The notes under the pieces were generated by a model that did no database searches, was not told the DNA's origin, and saw only the letters and a program-made list of their open reading frames with translations. Positions 32,046-44,225 of a stretch of 64,000 nt of DNA are shown in pieces; the stretch's first letter is position 1, and each line of letters starts with the position of its first letter. The DNA is from Cylicocyclus nassatus (lineage: Eukaryota > Nematoda > Chromadorea > Rhabditida > Strongylidae): the NCBI GenBank assembly GCA_958299035.1, contig CATQJL010000112.1, positions 84,524,636 to 84,588,635 on the forward strand. The letters are read 5' to 3'. Position numbers and translations under genes: made by a program.

Positions 32046-35000
32046 CCTCTTCCATAAGGTCAAAAGACTAATGTTATCTTAGCGACAAATGAATATGATA
32101 TGCTCACCATATTGGATTACCCTATTATGCAAAGATTTAGCGAATTCTGAAGTTTCGCAGTTTAGTTATTGACAGATTGTCCTCAAAACTTGACGCATTT
32201 GACTTGTTCTACTTTTCAAAGGCGCCTTATCTTAGTCTGTCTTCGAATTTCACTTCTTTTTGCTGATCCTAATGGTCAACTTCTAGATACATGCTGCCTA
32301 TGATTCCTTTATGATATTTGTTTCAGGCTTTGCGGCTTCATGTTTGCCAAAATACCGTGAAACCTCGATTTGAAGGTTCTCGAAAATTGTCTAAATTCAT
32401 TCTACTACGTTATCATAAATCAAACAGTTTGCGCAGGCTTGCAGTTTACTTCACACTCTGCACGATGCCAAAAGGTGAGAGGGCTACATTTGGTAATAAG
32501 AAAGTTATGGGAAAAGTTGCAAAACTTATGTGCCAACCCCAACACAAAATTATGCACACCGTGCATTTGTAAGTGCTGCGATTGAAGACAATTGGCAAGT
32601 TGTCAGATCGCATCGCGACTGAAATCAATTGAAGTATGCCCGAGGCTCAATGGTCAACATATTAATTAGTGTAAGATAAATGCGTTGCAACATCCTAATC
32701 TGCCGTGCTATGACTTTACCAAAACCCTCACCTTTTCGGATAGGGAAAAGATGAGGTCCTGATAAAATCATAGCTTATCGATGGGCTATGAGCTTGGCCT
32801 AGCTTTAAGCTGAATATGGTTCTGTTAAGCAAGGTTTGCTCTTTGCAAGTTTGATTTCTTACCAAAATGATGGCCTTTGATTTCTGATAACTTGGTCCAT
32901 CAAGTGTTTAGCAGATAGGAAGACAGATTTGGAGTCAGCGTTTTATGCTGCTTCCAATGAACAAATAGATCCACGTTAGCAAAAAAATCCGCAATTCTTT
33001 GAATCACATGCTACCGCGGCAGGACAAATACAAAAAGTGTGTGGAACAACAGTGCTGGACAAAATTATAGGTCCAATCTATAAAAGCAATAAAGGCTCGT
33101 TATTCAGCGTGGTGTGTACGTAGACCCCCATACGCAGCAGAATCTAGTTTAGAATCCTCCGCAAATTCAGTACTTTGAAGTATTAAAAATTCGCCTGTAA
33201 CTTTTTCTGAAGGCCGAAACGCTGAAATTTGCTGCGGTCTGCACACGCAGGACGCACAGACATGCAGACAAAACACATTGAGCTTTATATAAAATCTCAT
33301 GTTTTGACTGAAATAAAGCACTTACTCTCTCATCTGGTGTCGAGAAAATCTGAAAAAAAAGAAATCATTTTTTACAAACGAATCAATTTCTATCATGTCA
33401 TACGTCAAAAATGCTGTGCGCAGAAGTAGACGTAAAGTGACCCTTTATAACTTCTTATGTGGAAAAGCAGCTCACTTGGGGAGATTCACAGTTTGGTAAT
33501 ACATTGGGGAAGGGCTTGAGCGATTATGCGTTATCTGGGCGCTGCAGTGGTTCTCATAATTTCTCAGCTAATCAACTTCACATATGTTAACAGCAGTTTC
33601 ACATCGTCTTTCCAGAGGTACATCGAGGAGACCATTGTTAGTGACGTACAATTTAGCACTAATGTCGAGGAGATCAAGCTTCAGTTATTTTTACGCTCAG
33701 CCATATTGGCTGCAGTTTATCAATGCAGCACGGCTAGCTCTTTTGTAGTCCCATGACCTAAGCTTACCAAGTAAGTTTCTCAAAGCATATTTCTTAGAGA
33801 ATCCTGCTAGTCCATTGCAGAGATAGAATTCAGATTAAAGAACAAAAAAGTTTCGCTTCCTTCTGGGAAATTATGAATTAATAATGTGCAATCCATTTTT
33901 GTCGCTTGATGCGCTAATAAAAAAAACACTTCTGTTCTTGATCGAAGGTCCACCTACTAGCTAGATTTGTCCATTCAGCGATGAAGGATGGAAGAGAGAA
34001 AGAGCCTGATAGGAAAACCGTGGCTGCTCTACCGGGTGATCCCATCCTTACACGGAAGTGGTAAAGGGGTACAGCGAATCCAGCCAAACTCGCAATCCCT
34101 CAAGCACATACTGACAAGAAAAAGTGATGGATCACTAACATGGAACGATTCCGTGCGTATAATTCCACAAACCAAAATGCCTTATAAAGATCAGCACAGT
34201 TTTTTTATGCTGACCATCGAAAACGAATATCAATTCTAAGACCAATAGGAGCGAGACCGCAGTGCGGACTTGTTTTAACAAGTTTGAGTTTGTTCTTCAC
34301 TGTTCCCAAGGAGTGAATAAATCTGGACGAGATAAATTACAAGTATGAACCTGCAAAGCACAGGATTAGGCTTATTTAGACAATGTGTGCAGTGCGGTCT
34401 CGCGTCTCCTGGTCATAGAATGTATGATAGATAATAACAGTAGAAAAATTCGATGTAAATTATTGGTATTGCTCTTTGGTTCCAAAACGTTTCGCTCCTT
34501 CAAGTTGTTTTTTTTTCAGTCGATATCCGAAAAGGAAGACTTCGAATTTACTCTGTCTAGATAGCATCTTGTGGTGGTTTCGACCAAAATTATTACTCCA
34601 AGCTGCTTAAACTTTGATAATCTTGTCCATGGTAATTGAACAAACTTGATAGATATGGGATTTCCGAGGTTGATGGCTCTCGATATCATCTCTTGGATAC
34701 ACTTAAGTTCCTCTTAATTATGGAAATTTTGGTGGACGAATATAAGAACTTTTACCTATCGTCCTGCACGATTGCTGCTACCGCCGTCCGCGTCTCTGAC
34801 CAGCGGCGTTTATAGCTATTATGTTGGCAAAGCATTTTGGCTGTTAGCTTCGCGTCAACATGGTGTTGTATGTGGCCATTATGTTAGCCGTGTGCCGCAG
34901 TCCAGGAACGCAGAGCGGGCATAGTAACATTTGCGGAACGAGATATGTGAGACTTGCATATATTCTTATCGTTAGTTAAAATGGACAAATGTGGGATGAA

Positions 35001-35199
35001 CACAGCAGTTATAGGCTGTGACCAGCATCGGTCCAGCGCTGACATGCCTTGCGAAGACGCACCGTCGCATGCAACGCGCCTTAACGCGTAGCAGAGTTCG
35101 CACGGTCACACCGCACCGTCGCAAGTTGCCGCAGACCCGACATCGCATGACCGATGCTGGTCGGTACAGCCTATACAGTGAAAACATTGTAGACAAAGT

Positions 35200-35790
35200 T
35201 CCATACTTGCTGAATTCACTTATATCGAAAACGAAGCCTCTTTGGAAGTTTAACCGTGCCCTTGACTCAAAAAAGCTCGGAGAGCCCGAAAATGTCAAAA
35301 ACGGTCTTTACCGAAGTCTTTGATTTGGGATGTAGGACGATTCGCATGCCATGATGCTTTCCATGCAGGAACATCGCCGCGCGCGACACACCCCGCAGCG
35401 GCTTCCCTAAGCAGAGCAAGGGGAGGGAAGATTTGCGGCGTGCGCGACGTATTAAGACAAGTCAAATCCGGGTGGCGCTTGAGATCGCCCGCGCGAAAAG
35501 ACCGTCTCCCTCTAATTTGAACTAAATGCAAGTTTTAGACCCGTAAATATGACTGGTGCGAAGATGCAGTTTAGAATGCTTGTTGGGACGAAGGCGGGGT
35601 TCCGCACCTGGTCTTTATAGATGCGCTCACTCGTTGCGTGCCTTGGTAGTTGCTTAATTGTGAGCCCGTTTTGCAGCATTCTAAAGTCACAGTACTCCAC
35701 ATGCCGGTAAGCTGCCTTAGCTACTATAACACAAAGTTGTACTGGTGCAGCCGGGACTTCTTCGACGACTTGTATCATGGTTAACTCGAC
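35200..35790. other. Unassigned sequence right of unit B
   Basis: Several frames of 60-100 codons on both strands, GC-richer near 35,360-35,500. Minus-strand frames at 35,295-35,531 and 35,512-35,778 overlap and have no domain I recognise. No gene called. Confidence 0.3.
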
Positions 35791-35796
35791 TAGTTA

Positions 35797-36561
35797 GGGA
35801 TCGGTCAGAGTTTGCCAGTGTTGCTTGTGTTGAAAGTGTTGCCGGTGTTGAAAGTGTTGAAAGCGTTGCCGGTGTTGAAAGTGTTGAAAGCGTTGCCGAT
35901 GTTAGTGTTGCCGGTGTTGAAAGTGTTGGATGTGGAAATCATCAGTCTTGCAGTTTCATTCCTCCTCGAGCGATCTCACTGGCTGGTGAGTACGTCTGGA
36001 ATAGGTATTGGAAAATGAGAAATGATACTGAAATGAAATAGGAAGTGCTTTCGCAAAAGCTCCTCATACGAACTTTTTGGAAAGTGAAGGACTGGTTTGA
36101 AAGAGGCAATCTCCAACATTTGGGAAGGCTGCAAAACCTCCCATTGGGTCCTTTGCTCACTATTCGCAGAAGCGCCGGATTCGACGCCCAACACGCATTC
36201 TCATCAGACTTTAGCAGCCATCTCAAATGTCGGAGATTGCCCATGCAAAACAAGTCCTCTTCTTTCCATAATTTTGTAGAGGATCTTTTGCATGCGAAAG
36301 CTTTTCCAATTCTTGTACTTTCATTTCTTATTTCCCATTTCTATTTCAAAAGTACTCACCAGCCGGTGAGATCGCTCGAGGAGGAATGAAACTGCAAGAC
36401 TGATGATTTGCACATCCAACACTTTCAACACCGGCAACGCTTTCAACACTTTCAACACCGGCAACGCTTTCAACACTTTCAACATCGGCAACACTTTCAA
36501 CACTTTCAACACTGGCAACACTTTCAACACAAGCAACACTGGCAAACTCTGACCGATCTCT
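35797..36561. mobile_element. Foldback MITE with GTTGAAAGT minisatellite arms
   Basis: Left end GGGATCGGTCAGAGTTTGCC and right end complement, next to TA. Each arm carries a minisatellite of GTTGAAAGTGTT and GTTGCCGGT units (35,818-35,935 and, inverted, 36,410-36,545), then about 120 bp of further inverted match. Frames such as VLKALPVLKVLK come from the repeat. Confidence 0.8.
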
Positions 36562-36848
36562 TATGGCATTCTAACGTAATCGTATTAAAATTGTGACTTA
36601 CTGATTTTTGTGCACTGTCTTTATCTCCCAGCAGCTTGTTTTGCCTGAATTATCAAGCGCTGATGTGAATTCAAAATTAAGCAGTCGTACATTTTGACGA
36701 AAACGCTCTTCTCATTATTAGGTACAGGAGAAGGAGATTCGCCCATCTTCTAAGCGTAAATTTGGTAAATGAAAGTTATTTAACGATGCTTTTACAAATG
36801 CATGCTAGTCTGCATAAATAATAATTGTGAAGATAAAGATCAGTATCA
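36562..36848. other. No recognisable feature
   Basis: AT-rich sequence between the foldback and the Helitron-like element; nothing supportable seen. Confidence 0.4.
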
Positions 36849-37561
36849 TCATTACTTATAATAACGGGCTAAGGGTGTTTACATGTTTTTGTGTGGATGT
36901 GTGTGTGTAAGTCTGTCTGTCTGTCACGAAATTCGTGGAACGATTGCCAGCCAACATTCTAAGCCCAAATTTTGCACAGCGCATGCTACCAGCATGAGAG
37001 TCTAATATACTAAAGCTTGAGCGGATTCGTCCAGTGGATCCTTTGAAAATCACACTTCAGACGGATTCACTTGGCTTTTGGTCAGTAAAATTGAGCCTTT
37101 AGCAAGACCTTTTGCAAAGTCACGGATATGTTTGACAAGTTAATCTGCAAGCCATGGACTTTAGCCTACAAAATTGAACTGAAGTTCATTACTTTGGGAA
37201 AACGGCGCCAAAAAGTATTTGTTGTGTAAATGTTCAATTTGCCAAGATTTTACCCGATCATTTGAGAGGATTTTTGCACGGAGATGTAGCCCACAGTGAT
37301 TATTGTATCCTATGGCGAAAACCAAGCCATGAAAAGTCCAAAAACCGATTCAAATCTGCATTTGTTCTTTTGGGAAAAGTTTCATCCAAGCGAAATTACC
37401 GATCTCGTATGAAAAAGTCTTAGGAATGAGTAGTTGTTTACAAATCCATCGTGATAGTCTGCATTGCGCGGTAAGTATCAATGTCATTATTACGGGAATG
37501 AGTAACGCATACGGATAGTAGGACCAGTGCGAACCTCTGCGAAGCAGAGGTGACGCACTAG
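36849..37561 (+). mobile_element. Helitron-like element, copy 1
   Basis: Starts TC (with TTATAATAACGGGC close behind) after an A, ends CTAG before a T, the A|TC...CTRR|T arrangement of Helitrons. The 3' end is a hairpin built from AGTGCG and CCTCTGC with their complements. No inverted termini and no duplication. Internal sequence includes a GT-rich microsatellite and no Rep/helicase. The copy at 46,714-47,604 follows the same rules. Confidence 0.65.
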
Positions 37562-38242
37562 TATGGAGATAAAGACCGTTGGCAGCAACTCGTCTTCAAA
37601 CCTGACCAGCGCCTTTAGTGGTACTTTTTTGTGCAAAGGTTTGCGAACTGGCAAAGCCATTTACTGAAAAAATGCACTAAAAGGACTCTTGAGGCAGGTT
37701 TGAAAATGTATTTATCCGCCCAAAATTTATCATTTGCGGTTACTTGTGAACAATGCTTTGATTAGAGGCCCGCAATCGTTTCCACGTTTACATTTTGGTC
37801 TGTTTTGGCTCTACCGTTAGGCAGGTATCAATACGATTAGGTCACTCCCAAGGTTCATCAGTAGGGAAGAGTAATGTGAATGGAACTGATAAATTGCCTA
37901 AAGCATTCCAATACTACTTCAAAGTATTTATCTACACGTTCAGGTATCGCAAAAACAAATTATGATTCACGAACAAAAACATCACTTAATATTAGGCTGT
38001 TAGCTGACTTGTGCAACTGAGTCCGTAATTTTCTTTTCGATCTTGACATGCTCAATTTTCAATAATGTATAGCATATCGTGTGAGCTATAAACTGGCGCA
38101 AACGCTTGCTTCATAATGAGCAAAATAGAACACAAAGACTTTTTGAAAATTAGCGAAATTTAAGGATTTAAAGGCTTATAAGTGTTAGGATGGTGCAAAA
38201 ATATTGTCCGTTTTGAAAAGTTTCACTTTTGAAAGTTAAACT

Positions 38243-39010
38243 TTGTTAAGTATCCTCATGATTTTGAATACAGCCAATATACTGGTACGTAATCGCGCAA
38301 ACGACCGCCTGTGCCCAAGTCCTCATTGCACTATATGTCCATATGGAAGGCCAGGCGATTGCCTGGAGTCGGGGGTGGTCTACGTTATCACATGTCAGCT
38401 GAGTGGGGATCAGTACATAGCGGAAACTGGTAGGCCTTTATGCGTTAGGATCAAGGAGCACTTACGGCCTCGAAATCTAACACAAGTTATCCACAGCCCT
38501 AGGTGCGCATCGCAGGCAATGCCATAGCGACACCTTATTTCCAACAACAGTCACGATCTTGTCGCACGAGTCCGAACTAATAGCTCGCAAAATGTTAGAA
38601 GCCTTTTGGATCATCTTTAAAACCCAAAAATGAACCGTAAAGACGAATGCATCGCCGTGGTCAGAGAGCTGGCCCCATAACAAACCATCTGTGGGTTTTC
38701 ATCTACGGGGTCAGGGTCAGAAACTTAAGGGGCTCGCAAAGTAATTAACAGTAAGGCGCACTCCGCATGCGGTGGTTTGCTCACATAACGGCTCTCTCGT
38801 TGAGCGCTGACACAGTTCATCATGTCTCTGTTATCGTTTCAGCTCCTATCCAAGACTCTGGATTGTTTCTTGTCATCGGATAGGTGTTTGAAGGAATAGC
38901 ATGAATGTTTTGTAATCTTTCCAGGCTCTGAGAAAGGCGACGACGCCGAAACGTCAGCCGTAATAAAGTTATTGACAATCTTGGTGACAGGCTGAAGAAT
39001 AATATAACAG
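38243..39010 (+). pseudogene. Penelope-like element fragment: GIY-YIG endonuclease
   Basis: The frame from 38,243 encodes a CP.HCTICP cysteine cluster, then GVVYVITCQLSGDQYIAETG and R..VRIKEHL: the GIY-YIG endonuclease of Penelope-like retroelements (family pattern YIGETGR...R..EH; here G of YIG is A). It ends early at 38,527. Out of frame but in order, LEAFWI and MNRKDECIAVV-like words follow to 38,680, the usual endonuclease C-terminus, so at least one frameshift and a stop have occurred. A hammerhead motif follows at 38,924. No reverse transcriptase upstream; the copy is 5'-truncated. Confidence 0.7.
38924..38959 (+). ncRNA. Hammerhead motif with mutated core
   Basis: GGCT and AGCC form stem I; stem II is GGCG-ACGA-CGCC; GAAACGTC is intact. 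The first core reads CTGAGAA in place of CUGANGA, changing the catalytic G (position 8) to A. Likely inactive. Location, downstream of the endonuclease, matches Penelope-like architecture. Confidence 0.6.
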
Positions 39011-39053
39011 TCAATATATTAGAAGCAGCAAGCCCTTCGTGACTTAGCGCACA

Positions 39054-39642
39054 CTCAGACAATCGCCGGGGGCAGGCGGTCCGCAAACTCGCGTTTTTCT
39101 GCAGGCGCTCAGCAGAATTTTGGGGCGTGGCCAAACCATCAGCGGGCGGCACTTCCTTTACTGTCTAATGTTCTGCCAGCGGGGAGCAACACAGAATTTT
39201 CTGCAAGCGCTCGTCAAATAATCTCTTTCAGCGAGCGCTGGTCAAATTTTCAGCTAGCGCTCGGACGGTTTTTAAGCAGTTTCGGGTGTACGCCGAGCAA
39301 AGGTGAGACTCTATATGGCAGAGGAGTCATCGATGGTTTAATTACTCAAGTTTGAGGTACTTTCTCTTAGCGGAAAGTACTTGGGGGCTGCGCGATCCTC
39401 CATAAAGAACCGTGCGGCCCTCGAAAATTTTGCATATTCTCGCGGAAAGTCCGCGAGAATGCGGCCACTGCACCGCAGCTAATCTGCAAGGAAACCACAA
39501 TTGTTCTTCAAGCATTCGTTCAAAATTTCGCTAAAATTCTTCCAAATATCTGCAAACGGACCGCAAGAAATCAGCGAACTATTTTTCCGGTGTCCGCTTG
39601 CCCAAAAATGGCATGGCCGCCTGCCCCCGGTGATTGTCTGAG
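39054..39642. mobile_element. CTCAGACA-family element, 589 bp
   Basis: Begins CTCAGACAATCGCCGGGGGC, ends GTGATTGTCTGAG. Very similar to 40,870-41,457. Flanks do not show TA. Interior has many AGCGCTCG-type words, also palindromic. Confidence 0.7.
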
Positions 39643-39654
39643 GATAAGACTCTG

Positions 39655-40168
39655 CTCACATAATCGCCGGGGTCAGGCGGCCATGCGAATTTTGAGCAAG
39701 CGGCCACCGGAAAATTGGTTCGCTGATCTCTTGCGGTCCGCTCGCAGAATTTTGGAATAATTTTGGCCAATTTTTCGGCGAACGTTCGGAGAACTATCGC
39801 GATCTTTCTATGGACAAATAGCGGCTCAGTGACCGCATTCTCGCGGACTTTCCGTGAGAATATGCAAAGTTGTTGTGGGCCACGCGGTCCTTTGTGAAGG
39901 ACCGCACTGCTCTTGGTACCCTCCGCTGAAAGAAGGTACCCCAAACTTGAATAATTAAACCATCGATGACACGTTTGCCACATGTCTCACCTTTCTCGGC
40001 GTACGCTCGAAAGTGCGTAAAAAGAGTACGAGCGCTTGCTGAAAGTTTGGCCAGCGCTCGCTGAAAGAAATTATTTGCCGAGCGCTTGCAAAAAAATGCT
40101 GTATTGCTGCCCGCTGGCAGAATATGCCACCGTAAAGGAAGCACCGCCCGCTGGAGGTTTGGCCAAGC
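39655..40168. mobile_element. CTCAGACA-family element, inverted and truncated
   Basis: Starts CTCACATAATCGCCGGGG and runs as the reverse complement of the neighbouring copy until GGAGGTTTGGCCAAG, where similarity stops. Lacks its right terminus. Minus-strand frames here mirror those of the other copies. Confidence 0.6.
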
Positions 40169-40608
40169 TTTACCGGGGACGATCCGCAACGCTGAATCCG
40201 AAAATCCACATTAGGCGCGAAAAGGGCGAGAACATACGTTTTCTAAAGCCGCACAATTTGAAATTCGACGGTCCCCTCAGCCTCCCCCAAGGCAGAGACG
40301 CAGAGTCGCTGCGGGACCCTACATTTTAACTGTGGCGGTATGCGTACTCTGCCGCATAGCAGAAATTCGGACAGCTCGGAGAACCCCGCCCCACGGCGTA
40401 AGTTTTCCCACTTTCCGGTCGTTTTATTGCTTTAGGGCGAGCGTTATGACGTCGCACCTGCGCGATGTTGTGTCTGAGGGGGGCCACTCTCGCACGGCAC
40501 TGAAATCCCAAAACCCTGATCCTGCCCGGACACTGCCTTAAAGGCCTCGGGCATAGTTCTCGCGACTTCATCGCCTCGCCATTCTCCCCACAAGTCAACT
40601 GTTACGGG

Positions 40609-40710
40609 TCCATTGCATGCCAATTTTTCTGCATTTCGGTTGCCATAGTTTACAAGAATTTCGTGACTAGCTATCACAACCGAAATGCAAGTTAATTGAC
40701 ATGCAATGGA
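40609..40710. repeat. Inverted repeat, ~33-bp arms
   Basis: TCCATTGCATGCCAATT and AATTGACATGCAATGGA, continuing through GCATTTCGGTTG, flank about 35 bases. Confidence 0.7.
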
Positions 40711-40869
40711 TTCTAACCGTTTGTAGCGAGAAGCGCGAAACGACAAAATCGTGTGAATTATGCTCGAGGCCTAACGCGTTTAACATATTCATGGTGGCCG
40801 TCCAACAGTAAACCTCAAAGTTGACATGTAAATTCACCAATGTTCTATTGAGAAGCGCAGCTGTTGCTA

Positions 40870-41457
40870 CTCAGATAATCGCCGGGGGCAGGCGTCAGCA
40901 AACTCTCGCTTTTCTGCAAGCGGTCAGCAGATTTTCGAGGCGTGGCCAAACCTTCAGCGAGCGGTGCTTCCTTTACTGTCTAATGTTCTGCCGGGCAGCA
41001 ACACAGAATTTTCTACAGACGCTCGTCAAATAATCTCTTCCAGCGAGCGCCGGCCAAATTTTCAGCTGGCGCTCGGACGATTTTTAAGCAGTTTCGGGCG
41101 TACGCCGAGCAAAGATGAGACTCTACATAGCAGAGGTGTCATCCATAGTTTAATTACTCAAGTTTGAGGTACTTTCTCTCAGCGGAAAGTACCTGAGGGA
41201 GAATTTTTGAGGGCCGCACGATCCAAAGGACCGTGCGGCCCTCAAAAATTTTGCATATTCTCACAAAGTCCGCAAGTCCGCGGCCATTGCGCCGCAGCTA
41301 ATCTATAAGGAAACCGCGATTGTTCTCCAAGCATTCGTCTGAAATTTCGCTAAAATTCTTCCAAATATCTGCAAGCGGACCGCAAGAAATCAGCGAACTA
41401 TTTCTCCGGTGCCCGCCCGCCCATAAATCGCATGGCCGCCCCCGGCGATTATCTGAG
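40870..41457. mobile_element. CTCAGACA-family element, 588 bp, TA duplication
   Basis: Begins CTCAGATAATCGCCGGGGGC, ends GGCGATTATCTGAG, with TA on both sides (40,868-40,869; 41,458-41,459). This copy and 42,745-43,062 give the family's TA preference. Confidence 0.8.
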
Positions 41458-42744
41458 TAACTTACAGCCCGTTCCAAAAATAGTGACAATAACTGAAGGT
41501 GTTTGAGTTCACTTGTACTGTACTGGGCTGCTTTGAAAGTTCTATCCGTTTTCTGAGTTTATGTTTGATTCACTATAATTGACAGAGATGGTCGCTACGA
41601 GTGCAATAAAGCTTAACGAACAAATCCCTGGCAATTCTATGCATTCCCAAAACGTTGCAGTCTCCAGCAGATCCCCCTGATGACTTGTCTCATCACTTTA
41701 CGCACGTTGGAAATTTTAATTCACCCACTCTGTTTTGCTTGGGCGAACCCGCCGCAGAGTATGTCGCGGTAATGCTGTATGGAAAATTTGCTATCGTGCA
41801 AATCGGTTTGCCCCCCCCCCCCCTTATTCCACATCTGAGGCACGTTTGAGTTTTAGTAATTGACAAACTTTCAAACCTGAAGATGTCATCCTGAAAACGT
41901 CAGCGCTAATAATGTGTTTCATATGGATTTGTTACGACACTAAAAGATTTGGAGAATATCTGAGTAAATACATTCAAAAAATCGGCATCCACTCCGATAC
42001 GATATGTACCTTTTTATCGCTAATTTTGCAGCTGCAATGTCTCTGATAGCGCTGTTTAACTTCTTTGGTTTATGCATTAATCTGAGCAGTATGTAGTCAT
42101 ATGTGTTTGGCTGATGTCCGGATGGCAATAAAAACCGCGTTTCTCGAAGCACACCCATAATAGGTCGGTAAGAAAAGAATGTCGTTTGTAGCAAAGCAAC
42201 ACGACGGATTAAGAATAATGTACGAGGAGATCCGACAAACGAAGCAAACTCCACAAAGTAACCTTTAGTATAAGTCCTGATTAACGCAAAGTTTGAAGCC
42301 AAAGTTCACGAACACTTTATGACGACAAAAATCGGATAAAAATCCTAAAAATCTTTTTTACTCGCATATATTAGGCGGTCCGATAAGTCTTTTATTATCT
42401 GACTTTTTACCGGCATGATTCTGCTCTTCTTAAATTTCTAATGGGATGCGGGGTACCCTTCGAGAGATCACAGCAAGCTTTAAAAAATGGCTCCCCATTC
42501 GTATCAGGCTTGATCCGCATCGAGTTTCAAGACAAAATGGAAAAAATCCAAAATTTCAAAAGACGAAAACAATCGTATTTCAGTCCAAAAGATTATGCAA
42601 AGTTCCCACTTGCTCATGAATATAATTTCCGCATGGAATATTTATATATACACTTGCTGCATTTTTCTGATGGCTAGAAATCGAGAAAAAAATAATACGC
42701 TCAATCAAACTCCACCTGTAACGGGTCTATGCTCCTCGCAAGTA
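41458..42744. other. No supportable gene
   Basis: A 120-codon minus frame at 41,940-42,302 has basic, hydrophobic composition but no domain I recognise and no splice support. A C13 run is at 41,811. CCTGAAGATG...GAAAACGTC near 41,877 recalls a hammerhead core but lacks stems. A mariner-like end GGCGGTCCGATAAGTC at 42,374 has no partner. Confidence 0.35.
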
Positions 42745-43062
42745 CTCAGACAATCGCCGGGGGCAGGCGGGCACCGGAAAAATAGATTGCTGATCTCTCG
42801 CACCCCGCTCGCGGATTTTTTGGAAAGCAATCAGGACTTTTCGGAAGACCGCTTGCTGATTCAGCGGATTTTTGAGAGACCGCCTGTTGAATTTTTTTCG
42901 CTCTTATCTTTTGCAGATATATTGCTGAATCTCTGAGGAATCAAGAACTCAGCAAGCGGCCTTCCGAAAAGTCCTGACTGCTTTCCAAAAAATCCGCGAG
43001 CGGGGTGCGAGAGATCAGCAATCTCGTTTCCGGTGCCCGCCTGCCCCCGGCGATTGTCTGAG
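42745..43062. mobile_element. CTCAGACA-family MITE, 318 bp, TA duplication
   Basis: Begins CTCAGACAATCGCCGGGGGC, ends CGGCGATTGTCTGAG, TA on both sides. Nearly the same sequence as 13,931-14,250. Confidence 0.85.
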
Positions 43063-43262
43063 TATGTGATTATAGGTATGGCTTATTCGCTCAGGAATAC
43101 TCTCACATTTGCATTCTTGTAGATGCCTTAGTTTTTAAGAAATACCAGTTTGAAGGTACGAGTATGAGAAGATCTATGGGAGAACCTTGTAGCATATACA
43201 TGCCCTCATCCTTCTATAGAAACACTCATTCTTCTATTCTTGTTACATTTTTTGGTTAAATT

Positions 43263-43677
43263 GAAGGCAGTGTCCCGGCAGATTTTGCGTTTCCATTTTT
43301 TGCATGTTTTGGGCCTGCTCGACTCTAGATTCCGAATTTGAGTTTTGAAACGGGTAAAAAGACCTTTTGCGGGACGTTTACGTAATTTCCAAAAGGCAGC
43401 TCGGAAGAGAATTTCAATCGAAAGTTGGCGGGCCCGGGCACGAAAACCCTGCTGCCTAGAATTTTTGCTTTGGATAACATGCACAATGCATAAGAGCGTC
43501 GTGGGGTCCCTCGCCGAACGGTAAGCGAAGTCGTCCGAGCGCGCGCCGGTTCAAGAGCTATTTTTACGGCCCAGGGGGAGCACCAGCCGGACTGCGCCTG
43601 GAGGTCACTGGAATGACCAGGAATCCCACCTTAGCAATGTCCCCCAGGGCGCGAATCTGCCGGGACACTGCCTTTGA
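43263..43677. mobile_element. MITE with AAGGCAGTGTCCCGG termini
   Basis: GAAGGCAGTGTCCCGGCAG and CTGCCGGGACACTGCCTTT bound about 412 bp. A related single terminus is near 40,525-40,545. Superfamily not assigned. The 92-codon minus frame inside it is not considered coding. Confidence 0.6.
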
Positions 43678-44048
43678 GGGAAAATGAAAAACGGAAGGTG
43701 AGCATACTTCGCTACAGAGCTAGGTTCATCCCATACATGCGTTGTGAGCTACAGACTTTGTAGCTATGATCTCAGAATTTCGGTCTTGCATATACCCTGC
43801 CCTGCCCTTATATGATATACTGATTTTTGCCAAAAAAACTTTTCCAAACTAAGATTTATTTTTGCCTGAAGCTCACAGAAACATGCTTTTTTTGAAGAAG
43901 CATAATTCTGGTGATGTAATGGTTTCTCCACTCTGTTAATCAGATCACGTGACTCACGGTGACTTATGTTTTTGCACGGATGAAGCGGAGCTTGCATGTC
44001 AGACATATGATCAAATCTGTTTTTATCCTTTATTCTCTTATCGTTAGT

Positions 44049-44225
44049 TGTCCGAAAACATATTGTTCTCACATGTTGTATCTTCAACTTTTATTACACA
44101 GCAACCAACATGATTAAACATTACAAGTTATTGAGTTTGTCCGAAAACATATTGTTGTCACATGTTGTATCTTCAACTTTTATTACACAGCAACCAACAT
44201 GATTAAACATTACAAGTTATTGAGT
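44049..44225. repeat. 89-bp tandem duplication
   Basis: Two near-identical copies beginning TGTCCGAAAACATATTG, period 89. Confidence 0.85.

Larger units (their letters stand above)
20735..35190 (+). repeat. Segmental duplication, copy B
   Basis: Matches copy A in direct orientation. Unique to B: the 4.6-kb element at 21,163-25,796 and a 2.85-kb block at 29,192-32,045. Lacks all five A insertions. The left edge carries the SINE-like repeat at 20,640-20,830. The right end stops at the same ACAGTGAAAAC where unit A stops, after which the two flanks diverge completely. Confidence 0.85.

Noticed and set aside
41873..41905. CCTGAAGATG...GAAAACGTCAGCGC hammerhead-like words
   Set aside because: Stem II would have a 1-base loop and no 5' partner for stem I exists.
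41940..42302. 120-codon minus-strand frame resembling a membrane receptor fragment
   Set aside because: No convincing membrane spans, splice sites or family motif.
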